A DNA stretch of 64,000 nt from CAVPUA01 sp963708805 (GTDB lineage: Bacteria > Actinomycetota > Actinomycetes > Mycobacteriales > Jatrophihabitantaceae), in contig CAVPUA010000003.1 of the NCBI GenBank assembly GCA_963708805.1, positions 62,001 to 126,000 of the forward strand, written 5' to 3'. The position numbers and the translations under genes were made by a program. The notes beneath the pieces were generated by a model that ran no database searches, was not told the origin of the DNA, and was given only the letters and a program-made list of their open reading frames with translations. Numbering within the stretch: the first letter of the stretch is position 1; each line of letters begins with the position of its first letter. Shown in pieces: positions 1 to 10,166 of the stretch.

Positions 1-633
1 TCGGCCTTGTCGCGAAACGCCACCGACGCCGGTTCGTCGTAGGCGCCCTTGCAGAGCCGCACCCGACTGCCGGAGCTCGGCCAGGTCGGCGCAGTCGCCT
101 TCGGTGCGCCGAAGGTAGGCCTGGACGACGGCGCCGACGTCCGGGAAGTCCGCGCGAAGCTCGGCGATGATCGACAACGTCGAGTCGGTGGTGGTGTGGT
201 CCTCGGCGTCGATCGTGACCGTCGCGCCGACCGACCGCGCCGCGCTCGCGATGGTGCGGGCGTGTTCGAGCGCGATCCGCTCGCCGTCGCCCGGCAGCGC
301 CTGGCCGATCGCGCTCAGCTTGACGCTGACCTCCGAGCGCGCCGTCAGCGAACCGAGGCGCTCGGTCAGCCCCGCCTTGCTCAGCCCGTCGAGCAGCTTG
401 ACGTACGCCGCGACGACGTCACTCGCCTGCCCGGCGTCGGTGGTGTCCTCGCCGAGATGATCGAGGCTGACCAACAGCCCGTCCTCGACCAGCGTGGAGG
501 CCGTCCCGACCGCGCTGGATGCATCCGGGCCACCGACGAAGCGCCGTACCACCGCCCGTGACACGGGCGCGTTGGAGACCACGCGTTCGAGGCCCTTGTT
601 GTGGGACGCGGCGAGGATGGCCGAACGGAGCAT
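1..633 (-). CDS. Proline dehydrogenase, 3' part beyond window, frame break
   Basis: FAD-dependent proline dehydrogenase, which oxidises proline to pyrroline-5-carboxylate in the first step of proline breakdown. The start is the ATG whose complement lies at 631-633. About 210 residues of a family length near 300 are visible. The diagnostic match is the stretch RLCKGAYDEPASVAF close to the window edge, preceded by VSVKLSAIGQ and TVTIDAEDH, all typical of the TIM barrel. The reading frame breaks near position 68, where one extra base separates DLAEL from VRLCKGAY. The rest of the gene runs off the left edge. It lies 38 bp downstream of the isomerase gene on the same strand and may be co-transcribed with it. 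Confidence 0.85.
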   Translation of the reverse strand, partial: MLRSAILAASHNKGLERVVSNAPVSRAVVRRFVGGPDASSAVGTASTLVEDGLLVSLDHLGEDTTDAGQASDVVAAYVKLLDGLSKAGLTERLGSLTARSEVSVKLSAIGQALPGDGERIALEHARTIASAARSVGATVTIDAEDHTTTDSTLSIIAELRADFPDVGAVVQAYLRRTEGDCADLAELRQSGAALQGRLRRTGVGGVSRQGR

Positions 634-671
634 TCTTCGAGGCTAACGACTCGCGACGTCCGGACGTGGCC

Positions 672-1515
672 TCAGGCCGGCACGAGATCGGCGGGGGGCG
701 CGACGAGGTGCAACCGGCAGAACGCCAGCGCCTCGGCCAGGTCGGCCTCGCGTTCGGCCCGGTCCAGGGCCCGGCGGGTGTTCACCTCGACGATCACGTG
801 GCCGGCGAAGCCCTGGGCGGTCACCCGTTCGAGCACCTCGGCGCACGGCTGGTCACCGCGTCCGGGGATCAGGTGCTCGTCCTTGGTCAGCCCGGTGCCG
901 TCGGCGATGTGCAGGTGCGAGAGGCGTTGGCCCATCGTCGTCGAGCATGCCCAGGGCGTCCGAGCGCGAGACGGCGGTGTGCGACAGGTCCAGCGTGTAG
1001 TCGGGGTACGGCTCGTCGTCGGCCGCGACGTCCCAGGTGGGCTGATAGGCCGAGATCTCCCGACCCCGCACCCGCAGCGGGAACATGTTCTCGACCGCGA
1101 ACCGGACGTCGGTCTCGTCGGCCATCTGGTTGATGCCCTTGGCGAAACGCCGGGCGTAGTCGATCTGCCACCGAAACGGCGGGTGGACGACGACGGTCTG
1201 CGCGCCGAGCAGTTCGGCCGCCGCCTGCGCCCGCCGCAGCTTCTCCCACGGGTCGGTGCTCCACACGCGCTGGGTGATGATCAGACACGGCGCGTGGATG
1301 GCCAGGATCGGGACGGCGTACTGGTGCGACAGCCGGCGTAAGGCCTGCGGGTCCTGGCTGATCGGATCGGTCCAGACCATGACCTCGACGCCGTCGTAGC
1401 CGAGCTTGGCCGCCAGCTCGAACGCGACGGCGGTCGACTCGGGATAGACCGACGCCGTCGACAACCCCACCCGGGCCGGTGACACCCGCAATGCGCGAGT
1501 GGACGCCGGGCTCAT
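672..1515 (-). CDS. Sugar-phosphate isomerase/epimerase (AP endonuclease 2 family), frame break
   Basis: TIM-barrel protein of the xylose-isomerase-like / AP endonuclease 2 superfamily, about 280 residues. Candidate divalent-metal ligands sit on successive strands: VVHPPF, FAVENMFP, LDLSHTA and VEVNTR. The substrate is unknown. The frame breaks near 936, between SDALGMLDD and MGQRLSHLHIADG, and a one-base correction restores a full-length protein. It starts 9 bp after the Ppx stop codon, so the two are probably one operon. The pair resembles Rv0496-Rv0498 of M. tuberculosis, where a homologous isomerase gene lies close to the phosphatase gene. Family assignment is confident; substrate is not. 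Confidence 0.8.
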
Positions 1516-1524
1516 GTTCGGAGG

Positions 1525-2476
1525 TTAGACGAATCGGCGCGGCTCACCCCCAGTGAGTTGATCCAATCGGTTGAGGATCACGCCTTCGCGCAGCGCCCAC
1601 GGGCACAGCACGAACTCGTCGACGTCGAGCAGCATTCATCGCCTCGGACGCAACGATCGACCCGGCCAGGGTCTGGTGGGCTCGCGCGGCACTGACGCCC
1701 TCCAGTTCGGCGACGTCGGATGCGGGCATGTGCGACAGGAACGAACTCACCTGCGTGATGCCGGTGCGCGTGAGCACCCGTCGCTTGCGCGGTCCGGCCG
1801 ACGACGGCGCCGCGCCGGCGAGGCGGGCCAGCGTGCGGAACGTCTTGCTGCTGGCGACAACCCGATCCGGGCGCCCGTCTTCGAGCAGGGTCTTGGCGGC
1901 TGGCTCCAGCTCGGCGCGCACGTGCTCGCGCAGGGCGTTCAGCGCGCTCTTGGACGGCGGGTCGCCGTCGAGCCGTTCGCGGGTGAGCCGGGCGGCTCCG
2001 AGCGGCACCGACAGCGCGACGTCGGGCGTCTCGTCCGAGCCGGCGGCGAGTTCGAGCGAACCGCCACCGATGTCGAGGCAGATCAGACGTCCGGCACTCC
2101 ACCCGAACCATCGGCGTACCGCCAGGAAGGTCAGGCGCGCCTCGTCCTCGCCGGCCAGCACCTCGAGGTCGACGCCGGCCTCGGTGCGCACCCGCTCGAG
2201 AACCTCGCTGGAATTGCCGGCGTCTCGTACGGCCGAGGTCGCGAAGGCCAGGATCTCGTCGCAGCCCAGCTCCTTGGCCTGACGCCTGGCGCCCATGGCC
2301 GCGCCGACCAGCGCGTCGGCGCCCTCCATCGCCAGGTTGCCCCGCTTGTCGATGTGTTCGGCCAGCCGCAGCACGCTCTTGCGGCTCAGCTGCGGCGTCG
2401 GCTGGGCGCCGCGGTGGGCGTCGACCACGAGCAGGTGGACGGTGTTCGAGCCGACGTCCAGAACGCCCAGTCGCAT
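1525..2476 (-). CDS. ppx: Ppx/GppA family exopolyphosphatase, frame break near 3' end
   Basis: Actin-like phosphatase that removes terminal phosphate from polyphosphate or pppGpp, about 315 residues. It opens with the phosphate-binding DVGSNTVHLLVVDAH motif and has the second motif LDIGGGSLELA near residue 140, both hallmarks of the family. It lacks the C-terminal HD-type domain of long Ppx proteins, like mycobacterial Ppx1. The frame breaks near 1635: after VASEAM the correct continuation LLDVDEFVLCPWALREG is in another frame and ends at a TAA at 1525-1527. Divergent from the gene starting at 2548; the 71-bp gap must hold both promoters. Confidence 0.85.
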
Positions 2477-2547
2477 GAGTTCACCCTACGATCAGTCGCG
2501 TCGTGCTGCCCGCAGCTCGAGTGGGTGATCACATAGGCTCAACAGTC

Positions 2548-3360
2548 GTGACCCAGCTGCCTGTCATCGCTCCCGAAGTCTCCCTCGATTTCCCCCGTGA
2601 GTGGGTCGAGTTCTTCGATCCGGCCGACGCGTCGCACCAGATCCGCGCCGACCTGACCTGGTTGCTCTCGCGCTGGACGTGCATCTTCGCGCGCGGTTGC
2701 CAGGGCGTCATCGCCGGGCGGGCGGACGACGGTTGCTGCAGCCACGGCGCGTTCTTCTCCGACAAGGACGACGAGAAGCGAGTGCGCAAGTACGCCGAAC
2801 AGCTGACCGACGAGGACTGGCAGCTTCGCGGCAAGGCGCTGAAGAAGAACGGCAAGCTCGACATCACCGAGAAGGACTCGGTCGGCGACGAGGAGGGGCG
2901 CAAGCGCACCCGGACGGTCGACGGCGCCTGCATCTTCCTCAACCGTCCCGGCTTCGCCGCCGGCATGGGCTGCTCACTGCACGCGATGGCGTTGCGTATC
3001 GGCGTGCACCCGCTCGAGACCAAGCCGGAGGTCTGCTGGCAGCTGCCGGTTCGCCGCGCACAGGATTGGGTCGACCGTCCCGACGGCACGCGCATCCTCG
3101 TGTCGACGGTGACCGAGTTCGACCGCCGGGGCTGGGGCGAGGGCGGCCACGATCTGCACTGGTACTGCACGTCCTCGCCGGACGCACACATCGCGAGCGA
3201 GGCACTCTACGAGTCGTACGGTCCGGAGCTGGTCGCGCTGCTGGGGCAGCCGGCCTACGACGAGCTGGCCCGCCTGTGCGCCGAGCGCCTCGCCGCCGGC
3301 CTGGTCGCCGAACATCCGGCCACCGTGGCCGCTCGGGCCAAGCACCCCGTCGGCGAGTAG
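2548..3360 (+). CDS. Conserved actinobacterial cysteine-containing protein (Rv0495c-like)
   Basis: Soluble protein of 270 residues with no catalytic domain that I recognise. Several cysteines look like metal or cluster ligands: WTCIFARGCQG, DDGCCSHG, GACIF, GMGCSLHAMA and EVCWQL. The pattern, with HG and LHAMAL, resembles families that bind Zn or Fe-S. The GTG at 2548 (VTQLPVIAPEV) is preferred to the ATG at 2503, because the upstream residues look non-coding and overlap the likely promoter. Its divergent position next to Ppx and the isomerase matches Rv0495c of mycobacteria, a conserved protein of unknown role. Function not assigned. Confidence 0.75.
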   Translation: MTQLPVIAPEVSLDFPREWVEFFDPADASHQIRADLTWLLSRWTCIFARGCQGVIAGRADDGCCSHGAFFSDKDDEKRVRKYAEQLTDEDWQLRGKALKKNGKLDITEKDSVGDEEGRKRTRTVDGACIFLNRPGFAAGMGCSLHAMALRIGVHPLETKPEVCWQLPVRRAQDWVDRPDGTRILVSTVTEFDRRGWGEGGHDLHWYCTSSPDAHIASEALYESYGPELVALLGQPAYDELARLCAERLAAGLVAEHPATVAARAKHPVGE

Positions 3361-3448
3361 CCTTCGCCCGCCCGAAATCTACGAATCGCGAGCAGAAGGC
3401 CAGATTTATTACGGGAAGATTTCGTATGAGCTGTCCGGTAACGCTCCC

Positions 3449-3461
3449 GTAAACGCTTTAC
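3449..3461. promoter_or_regulatory. LacI-type operator-like palindrome
   Basis: The 13-bp near-palindrome GTAAACGCTTTAC resembles operators of LacI-family repressors (GTAAA..TTTAC with central CG). It lies 131 bp upstream of the permease ATG and 9 bp before a possible -35 box. No LacI-family gene is present in the window, so this is a sequence resemblance only. Confidence 0.3.
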
Positions 3462-3469
3462 GGAGCCTA

Positions 3470-3498
3470 TTGACGCGCGCGCTCTGAGGTAGCAAAGT
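3470..3498 (+). promoter_or_regulatory. Possible promoter of the APC permease gene
   Basis: TTGACG at 3470-3475, a 17-bp spacer, then CAAAGT at 3493-3498, which keeps the A and final T of an actinobacterial -10 box. It is placed 80 bp upstream of the permease start and just after the LacI-like palindrome. Weak evidence. Confidence 0.3.
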
Positions 3499-3517
3499 CC
3501 CGCCGGACTCACCACCT

Positions 3518-3563
3518 GTCATCTTGTCCTGACGGACCGCGTCATCTTGTCCTGACGGACCGC
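3518..3563. repeat. Perfect 23-bp tandem duplication in 5' leader
   Basis: Two identical 23-bp copies lie at 3518-3540 and 3541-3563, each beginning GTCATCTTGTCCTGACGG. They sit between the putative promoter and the ribosome-binding site (AAGGAG at 3568-3573) of the permease gene. They could be a recent slippage duplication, a doubled regulator site in the leader RNA, or an assembly artefact. Confidence 0.8.
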
Positions 3564-3579
3564 GCCCAAGGAGTTACGC

Positions 3580-5293
3580 ATGGCTTTGGCTGCTACTTCG
3601 GAAAGAGCTGGAGGTCTCCAGCGGTCAGTCGGCTTCTGGGGACTGCTGTTCGTCTCGTTGGGCTCGATCATCGGATCAGGCTGGCTGCTGGGTGCTCTGA
3701 AGGTGGCCAAGACGGCCGGCCCGGCCGGCATCATCTCGTGGATCATCGGCGCGGTCATGCTGTCGACGTTGGCGCTGATCTACGCCGAACTGGGCGCCGC
3801 CTACCCGGTCGCGGGTGGCACCGCCCGCTTCGCCTACTTCTCGCACGGTCCGATCGCCGGCTTCGTGTCGGGCTGGGCCTCCTGGCTGCAGGCCGTCTTC
3901 CTGGCGCCGGTCGAGATCGAGGCGATGCTGAGTTACCTGTCGTCAGTGCACTGGTTCAAGTCGCACCTCAACTTCATCAACAACGACGGCCTGCTCAACG
4001 GCACCGGCCTGATCATGGCGACCATCCTGATGGTGCTGTTCACCGGTCTGAACCTGGCCGGCGCCAAGCTGCTGGCCGAGTCGAACACCGGCATCGTGAT
4101 CTGGAAGACCCTCGTACCGGTACTCACCTTCATCGTCATCGGCATCCTGGCCTTCCACGGGGGCAACTTCACCACGTCGTCGAACCATCACGCGTCCGGC
4201 GGCGGCTTCGCCCCGTACGGTCTGCACGGAATCTTCGCCGCACTCCCCGTCGGTGTCGTCTTCGCCCTGCAGGGTTTCGAACAGGCGGCCCAGCTGGCCG
4301 GTGAGGCCAAGAACCCCAAGAAGCACCTGTCGCGCGCGATCATCGGCGCGATGGCGATCGGCGCCTCGATCTACCTGCTGCTCGAGCTGGTCTTCGTCGC
4401 GGCGATCGATCCCGAAGAATCTGGTCAACGGGTGGGCCAACCCACTCGGTGGCACGGGTGGCAACTTCGGCGCCTGGTACGACCTTGCCATCGGCCTCGG
4501 CGCCGGGTGGTTGGGCTACATCCTGATCTTCGACGCGGTGATCTCCCCCGGTGGCACCGGGCTGGTCTACCTCGGCACCACCGCCCGCATCTCCTATGCC
4601 CTGGGCGAGGAGCGCGAACTGCCGTCGGCACTGTGCAAGACGAGCCGGCGCGGGGTGCCGTGGGTGTCGATCCTGGTCGCCGCGGTCGTCGGCGAGGCCG
4701 CGTTCGGTCCGTTCAAGGGCTGGTCGGAACTGGTCGGCGTCATCACCGATACCACCGCGATCATGTACGCCTTCGCCCCGGTGGCGCTCGGCGCGCTGCA
4801 GAAGAAGGACCGCGAGCGCGAACGTCCGTACAAGATGCCGATCCCGCAGATCCTGCTACCTGCCGGCTTCGCGTTCGCCGGCCTGCTCATCTACTGGAGC
4901 GGCTGGGACATCGTCTGGAAGATGGACCTGCTGGTGCTGGCCGGCCTGATCATCTTCTGCGTCGGCGCGGCCGTTCAGAAGACCGCCGCGTTCACCAAGG
5001 TTCGGCACGCCTACTGGGTGCTGCCCTGGCTGATCGGACTGACCCTGCTCAGCTCGATGGGCCGGTATGGCGCGTGGGGTCCCGTGAGCGACAAGTCCAT
5101 CGGCTACTCCACCCAGTTCCACAGCTGGCTCTCGCGCAACCACAACTTCCTGCCGTCGTCCTGGGACCTGCTGATCGTCATCATCTTCTCGATGATCATC
5201 TACTACTGGGCCGCGAACAGCATGATGAGCCAGGAGGACATCGACGCCGCGATCGAGCACGACGCCCACCAGATCAACTTCCTCGCGGAGTAA
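3580..5293 (+). CDS. APC-superfamily amino acid permease, frame break
   Basis: Twelve-helix amino acid/cation symporter, about 570 residues. The N-terminal half shows the APC signature GSIIGSGWLLGA in helix 1 and E-A-containing helix 6 (VVFALQGFEQAAQLAGEAKNPKKHLSRAI), the typical APC substrate/ion site region. The second half (YDLAIGLGAGWLGYILIFDAVISPGGTG and onward) is in another frame. The break is near 4417, where GATCCCGAAGAATCTG needs one base removed. The protein ends FLAE at 5293. AAGGAG precedes the ATG by 6 bp. The fused N-terminal part most resembles aspartate- or glutamate-type APC transporters, but substrate cannot be fixed from sequence. Confidence 0.85.
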
Positions 5294-5313
5294 CACCACA
5301 CGGATCCGTCGGC

Positions 5314-5360
5314 GATTGTGGAGCGTTTCCCGTTCATAGCGCGGTGAACGCTCCACAATC
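5314..5360. terminator. Perfect 14-bp inverted repeat between convergent genes
   Basis: GATTGTGGAGCGTT at 5314-5327 pairs perfectly with AACGCTCCACAATC at 5347-5360, leaving a 19-nt loop. It lies 21 bp after the permease stop and 10 bp from the 3' end of the opposite-strand tRNA, so it can serve as a bidirectional terminator. No T-tract follows. See the finding on palindromes at convergent ends. Confidence 0.7.
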
Positions 5361-5369
5361 CGCGGCGGA

Positions 5370-5442
5370 GCCGACGGCGGGACTCGAACCCGCAACCTTC
5401 GCTTTACAAGAGCGCTGCGCTACCGGATTGCGCCACGTCGGC
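5370..5442 (-). tRNA. tRNA-Thr (anticodon TGT)
   Basis: On the minus strand the 73-nt sequence folds as a cloverleaf. The acceptor stem is GCCGACG/CGTCGGC, the D arm is GCGC..GCGC, and the anticodon loop CTTGTAA gives TGT, reading ACA. The T arm is GCGGG-TTCGAGT-CCCGC. CCA is not encoded. The outermost pair of the anticodon stem appears mismatched. It is isolated from other RNA genes. Confidence 0.93.
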
Positions 5443-5597
5443 CTTGCGCCGATCTCCGGTGCGGCGGCGCGAGCCAAATCTTAGCGAGCGGGAACCACCA
5501 GGGCCGTTCACGGCGAACATCGGGCACACTCCCTTCGGCACGCACGACATGCCAGCATGCAAGCCAGCACCCGAACCGCCCGCGAGCGAGGAGCCCC

Positions 5598-6341
5598 GTG
5601 AGCCGTCTGCACAAACCCAAGGCCGGCTTCTGGATCCGGCTGAGCGTTGCGGTGCTGTACCCGTTCGACGGGATCTTCTTCCGCATCCGCTGGCACAACC
5701 TGCAGCGGATGCCCGCACCCGGGCCGAGCGCCGAGAACGGCGTCATCGTCGTGCTCAACCACGTCAGCCACGTCGACACCGTGCTGATGGCCCGCCTGAT
5801 CTGGCAGAGCGGCCGGGTGCCCCGCTTCCTGATCAAGAACAGCGTCTTCGACGTACCCGGACTGGGACGGCTGATGCGGGGCGCGAAGCAGATCCCGGTC
5901 TACCGCGGTTCGGAGGACGCCGCCAAGAGCCTGCGCGAGGCGGTGGCGGCGCTCGACCACGGCGAGGCGATCATCATCTACGCCGAGGGCACCATCACCA
6001 AGGACCCTGCCCAGTGGCCGATGCAGGCGAAGACCGGAGCCGCCCGCCTCGTGCTCCTGTCGCCGAACACGCCCGTCGTGCCGATCGGCCAGTGGGGCGC
6101 CCAGAAGACCACGAAGCGCTCGGAATGGCTGCGGCGCCGACTCGTCGAGGCGAGCGTCGGCGTGCCATTGGACATGTCCAAGTACGCCGGCCGCGAGTCG
6201 ACGGCCGAGACGCTGCGCGAGATCACCGACGAGATCATGACGGCGGTCCGCGACGAGGTCGCCGTCCTGCGCGGAGAACCGGCCCCGATCGAGTTCTTCA
6301 AGCCGGTCGGCAAGACGCGGGCGGACGGCGTGCGGGATTGA
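5598..6341 (+). CDS. plsC: 1-acyl-sn-glycerol-3-phosphate acyltransferase
   Basis: Membrane-associated acyltransferase of 247 residues that transfers an acyl group to lysophosphatidate in phospholipid synthesis. The catalytic HX4D motif is NHVSHVD near residue 52. The glycerol-phosphate-binding motif is YAEGTITKDP near residue 130, and VVPIGQWGAQ follows as block IV. The GTG at 5598 is preceded by GCGAGGAG at good spacing, so it is preferred. The gene follows the tRNA region, is transcribed toward the ABC ATPase and is intact. Confidence 0.88.
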   Translation: MSRLHKPKAGFWIRLSVAVLYPFDGIFFRIRWHNLQRMPAPGPSAENGVIVVLNHVSHVDTVLMARLIWQSGRVPRFLIKNSVFDVPGLGRLMRGAKQIPVYRGSEDAAKSLREAVAALDHGEAIIIYAEGTITKDPAQWPMQAKTGAARLVLLSPNTPVVPIGQWGAQKTTKRSEWLRRRLVEASVGVPLDMSKYAGRESTAETLREITDEIMTAVRDEVAVLRGEPAPIEFFKPVGKTRADGVRD

Positions 6342-6378
6342 TCAAGTTCGTCCCGTGTTAAGTAGGCGAGAGTGACCC

Positions 6379-6408
6379 TTGACACACCGTCGGCCGCGGT
6401 GATCTGAT
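6379..6408 (+). promoter_or_regulatory. Possible promoter upstream of the ABC ATPase gene
   Basis: A perfect TTGACA at 6379-6384 is followed after 18 bp by TCTGAT at 6403-6408 (4 of 6 matches to TATAAT). It would give an mRNA leader of about 170 nt before the ATG at 6585. The leader contains a small hairpin, CGACCG..CGGTCG, around 6420-6440. No known riboswitch was recognised. Confidence 0.35.
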
Positions 6409-6584
6409 CCCCCGGACCCGACCGCTATGCCGGTCGGTCGGCGCTGCTTTTGACATCGGTGGAGCAGATCAACGCCGGCCGGACGGAATGCCGTGAGAAG
6501 TCGACGCGTACCGCCTAGCCCGCGGACTCGAGCGATTTCCGCATCCGGTGCGGTCACGTACACACCGAGATCGGGAGTAAACCC

Positions 6585-7674
<1,090 letters not shown>

Positions 7675-7698
7675 AGCATTCTGATTGCCTCGTCCCTC

Positions 7699-7770
7699 AG
7701 GCGAGTGGTCGATTTCAGCGCGAGTGGCCGCCAATTTGCGGCCACTCGCCGATTTATCGGCCACTCGCCT
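7699..7770. terminator. Nested palindrome with four half-sites (GAGTGGCC type)
   Basis: Outer arms 7699-7713 and 7756-7770 pair at 14 of 15 positions. Inside them a perfect 12-bp hairpin, GCGAGTGGCCGC at 7720-7731 and its complement at 7738-7749, closes on the loop CAATTT. The element fills the gap between the convergent msiK and rlmB genes. Its likely role is bidirectional termination, inferred from position and folding; there is no T-tract. Confidence 0.7.
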
Positions 7771-7797
7771 AGGTGGGGGATGGCGGCGCCCACCTCG

Positions 7798-8751
7798 TTA
7801 CAAGCTGCGGCGGCGGGCTATCTCGCTGAGGGTGACGGCTGCGGCCACTGACGCGTTCAGCGACTCGGCGCGCCCGGCCATCGGGATCGAGACGGTGACG
7901 TCGCAGGTCGCCCCGACCAGGCGGGACAGGCCCTTGCCCTCGGAGCCGACGACCACGACGATCGGGTCGGTCGCCGCCTCCAGGTCGTAGAGCGACGTGT
8001 CGCCGTCGGCGTCCAGGCCGAGGACGAACAGGCCGGCGTCCTTGCAGGACTTGAGCGCGCGGGTGAGGTTGGTGACCTGCGCGATCGAGGTGCTCGCCGC
8101 CGTGCCGGCCGAGGTGCGCCAGGCCGCCGCGTTCATGCCGGCCGCCCGACGCTCGGGCAGGATCAGGCCCTGCGCCCCGAAGGCGACGGCCGAGCGCACG
8201 ATCGCGCCCAGATTGCGCGGATCGGTCACCCCGTCGAGCGCCACGATCAGCGCAGCGGTGCTCGCCGCAATCGCTGAATCCAGGAGATCGTCGAGTTCGG
8301 TGTACTGGAACGGCGGCACCTGCAAGGCGATGCCTTGGTGCAACAGGCCGCCCGTCATTCGATCGAGTTCGTGGCGGCTCACCTCGAGTAGCGCCAGCCC
8401 GCGATCGCCGGCCGCCCGGACTGCTTCGGTGATCCGCTCGTCGGCCTCGAGCCCGAGCGCGACATAGAGCGCGGTCGCCGGGATGCGGGCCCGCAGCGCT
8501 TCGGCCACGGGGTTGCGGCCGACGAGGAGCTCAGCCGCGTCGCGGGGCTTCGACGCTCCCCGCCCACGGGCGGCGGGCGCGTGTTTGGCCGCCGCGCTCG
8601 CCCGACGCTTGGCCGGGTGGCCGGTGCGTTCCTCGGCCCGCGGTGTCGGTCCGCGACCCTCGAGCTTCTGCGCTCGCTGGCCGCCGGAGCCGACCTGGGC
8701 GCCCTTCTTGGATTTGCGGACGGCGCCCTGCCGATGAGAATTGCCTGCCAT
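7798..8751 (-). CDS. rlmB: 23S rRNA (guanosine-2'-O-)-methyltransferase, SpoU/TrmH family
   Basis: SAM-dependent SPOUT methyltransferase of 317 residues. The first ~85 residues are a Lys/Arg-rich tail (MAGNSHRQGAVRKSKKG). The L30e-like substrate-binding domain follows (LLVGRNPVAEALRA), then the trefoil-knot domain with its three motifs: LDGVTDPRNLGAIVRSA, VVVVGSEGKGLSRL and IPMAGRAESLNASVAAAV. The ATG at 8751 was chosen over upstream starts because residues before it are low-complexity and overlap cysS. It lies 11 bp downstream of cysS on the same strand, the arrangement seen at Rv3580c-Rv3579c. RlmB function is by family; the tRNA-modifying TrmH remains possible. Confidence 0.85.
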   Translation of the reverse strand: MAGNSHRQGAVRKSKKGAQVGSGGQRAQKLEGRGPTPRAEERTGHPAKRRASAAAKHAPAARGRGASKPRDAAELLVGRNPVAEALRARIPATALYVALGLEADERITEAVRAAGDRGLALLEVSRHELDRMTGGLLHQGIALQVPPFQYTELDDLLDSAIAASTAALIVALDGVTDPRNLGAIVRSAVAFGAQGLILPERRAAGMNAAAWRTSAGTAASTSIAQVTNLTRALKSCKDAGLFVLGLDADGDTSLYDLEAATDPIVVVVGSEGKGLSRLVGATCDVTVSIPMAGRAESLNASVAAAVTLSEIARRRSL

Positions 8752-8762
8752 TACTAGCCTTT

Positions 8763-10145
8763 CTAGCTCTTGAGGGTCCAACGCGGACCGTCGGGCGTGT
8801 CCTCGACGAGGATGCCCGCGTGCATCAACCGATCGCGGATGGCGTCGGCCGCGGCGAAGTCCTTGCGGGCCCGGGCGGCGGCGCGCTGCTCGAGCGCGAC
8901 GTGCACGAGCGCGTCGATCACCGGCGTGAGATCCGAGCTCGCCTCGGTCCACTGGCTCGGGTGCAGGCCGAGAACGCGCGTCATCGCCGCAACCTCGGTC
9001 ACGGCCTGCCGGCCGGCGACGTCGTTGCCGACGTCGAAGGCGGCGTTGCCCTGACGCATCGTCGAGAAGATGACCGCCAGCGCCGCGGGAACGGCCAGGT
9101 CGTCGTCCATCGCCTCACGGAACGCGGCCGGTACGTCGACCGGCTCGTTGCCGCTCCCGGAGTCGTCGCGAAGGAAGTGCTCGATCCGTCCGTAGGCCGC
9201 GGCCGCCTCGTCCAGGGCAGCATCGCTGAACTCGACGTGCGAGCGGTAGTGCGCCGCCCCGAGGTAGTAGCGCACCTCGACCGGCCGCCAGCGCTGCAGG
9301 ATCTCGTCCACGAGCAGGGAGTTGCCCAGCGATTTGGACATCTTCTCGCCGCCGATGGTCAGCCACGCGTTGTGCAGCCAGAACTGGGCGAACTCGTCGC
9401 CGGCGCCGACCGACTGGGCGATCTCGTTCTCGTGGTGGGGGAAGATCAGGTCGAGGCCGCCGCCGTGGATGTCGAAGGCCGGCCCGAGGTAGCGCGTCGC
9501 CATCGCCGAGCACTCGAGATGCCAGCCCGGACGGCCGCGTCCCCACGGCGTGTCCCACGAGGCGGAAGCCGGCTCGGACGGTTTCACGCCCTTCCACAGG
9601 GCGAAGTCGAGCAGGTCGCGCTTGCGGGACTCGCCGTCCACGTCGCCGGCCGGATGCATCTGGGCCAGCTTCTGCCCCGACAGCGACCCGTACGACGCGA
9701 ACGACCGAACGTCGAAGTAGACGTCACCGGCAACGGCGTATGCGTGTCCCGAGTCGATCAAGCGCTGCATCAGTTCGATCATTTCGGGGATGTGGCCCGT
9801 CGCGTGGGGCTCGTACGTCGGTCGCAGGCAGCCCAACGCGTCGTAGGCACGGGTGAACGCCGCCTCGTTCAGCGCCGCCCACGCCCACCATTCACGTCCG
9901 TTCTCGGCCGACTTGGCCAAGATCTTGTCGTCGATGTCGGTGACGTTGCGGACGAAGGTGACGTCGAGCCCGGTGTGGGTCAGCCAGCGCTGCAGGATGT
10001 CGAAGTTGACCGCACCGCGGATGTGTCCGATGTGCGGCGGCGCCTGCACGGTCGCTCCGCACAGGTAGATGGACGCCTTGCCGGGCTCGAGCGGGACGAA
10101 GTCCCGCACCGACCGGGTCATGGAGTCATGCAGGCGCAGCGTCAC
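8763..10145 (-). CDS. cysS: Cysteinyl-tRNA synthetase
   Basis: Class I aminoacyl-tRNA synthetase of 460 residues that charges tRNA-Cys. The HIGH-type motif is PHIGHIRG near residue 37. Zinc ligands appear at YLCGATVQ, GWHLECSAMA and FPHHENEIAQ, and the KMSKS loop is GEKMSKSLGNS. The C-terminal DALR-like and anticodon domains are complete (RKDFAAADAIRDRL). The start MTLRLHDSMT agrees with family alignments. The gene is intact, in contrast to many neighbours. It heads a two-gene unit with rlmB. In mycobacteria it follows ispF directly; here two unrelated genes separate them. Confidence 0.96.
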   Translation of the reverse strand: MTLRLHDSMTRSVRDFVPLEPGKASIYLCGATVQAPPHIGHIRGAVNFDILQRWLTHTGLDVTFVRNVTDIDDKILAKSAENGREWWAWAALNEAAFTRAYDALGCLRPTYEPHATGHIPEMIELMQRLIDSGHAYAVAGDVYFDVRSFASYGSLSGQKLAQMHPAGDVDGESRKRDLLDFALWKGVKPSEPASASWDTPWGRGRPGWHLECSAMATRYLGPAFDIHGGGLDLIFPHHENEIAQSVGAGDEFAQFWLHNAWLTIGGEKMSKSLGNSLLVDEILQRWRPVEVRYYLGAAHYRSHVEFSDAALDEAAAAYGRIEHFLRDDSGSGNEPVDVPAAFREAMDDDLAVPAALAVIFSTMRQGNAAFDVGNDVAGRQAVTEVAAMTRVLGLHPSQWTEASSDLTPVIDALVHVALEQRAAARARKDFAAADAIRDRLMHAGILVEDTPDGPRWTLKS

Positions 10146-10166
10146 CGCGCCAGTCTAGGAGAGCGA

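Noticed and set aside
6409..6584. Riboswitch in the long leader of the ABC ATPase gene
   Set aside because: Only a short hairpin is visible. No conserved core of ydaO, SAM, cobalamin, TPP, glycine or other known riboswitches was recognised.
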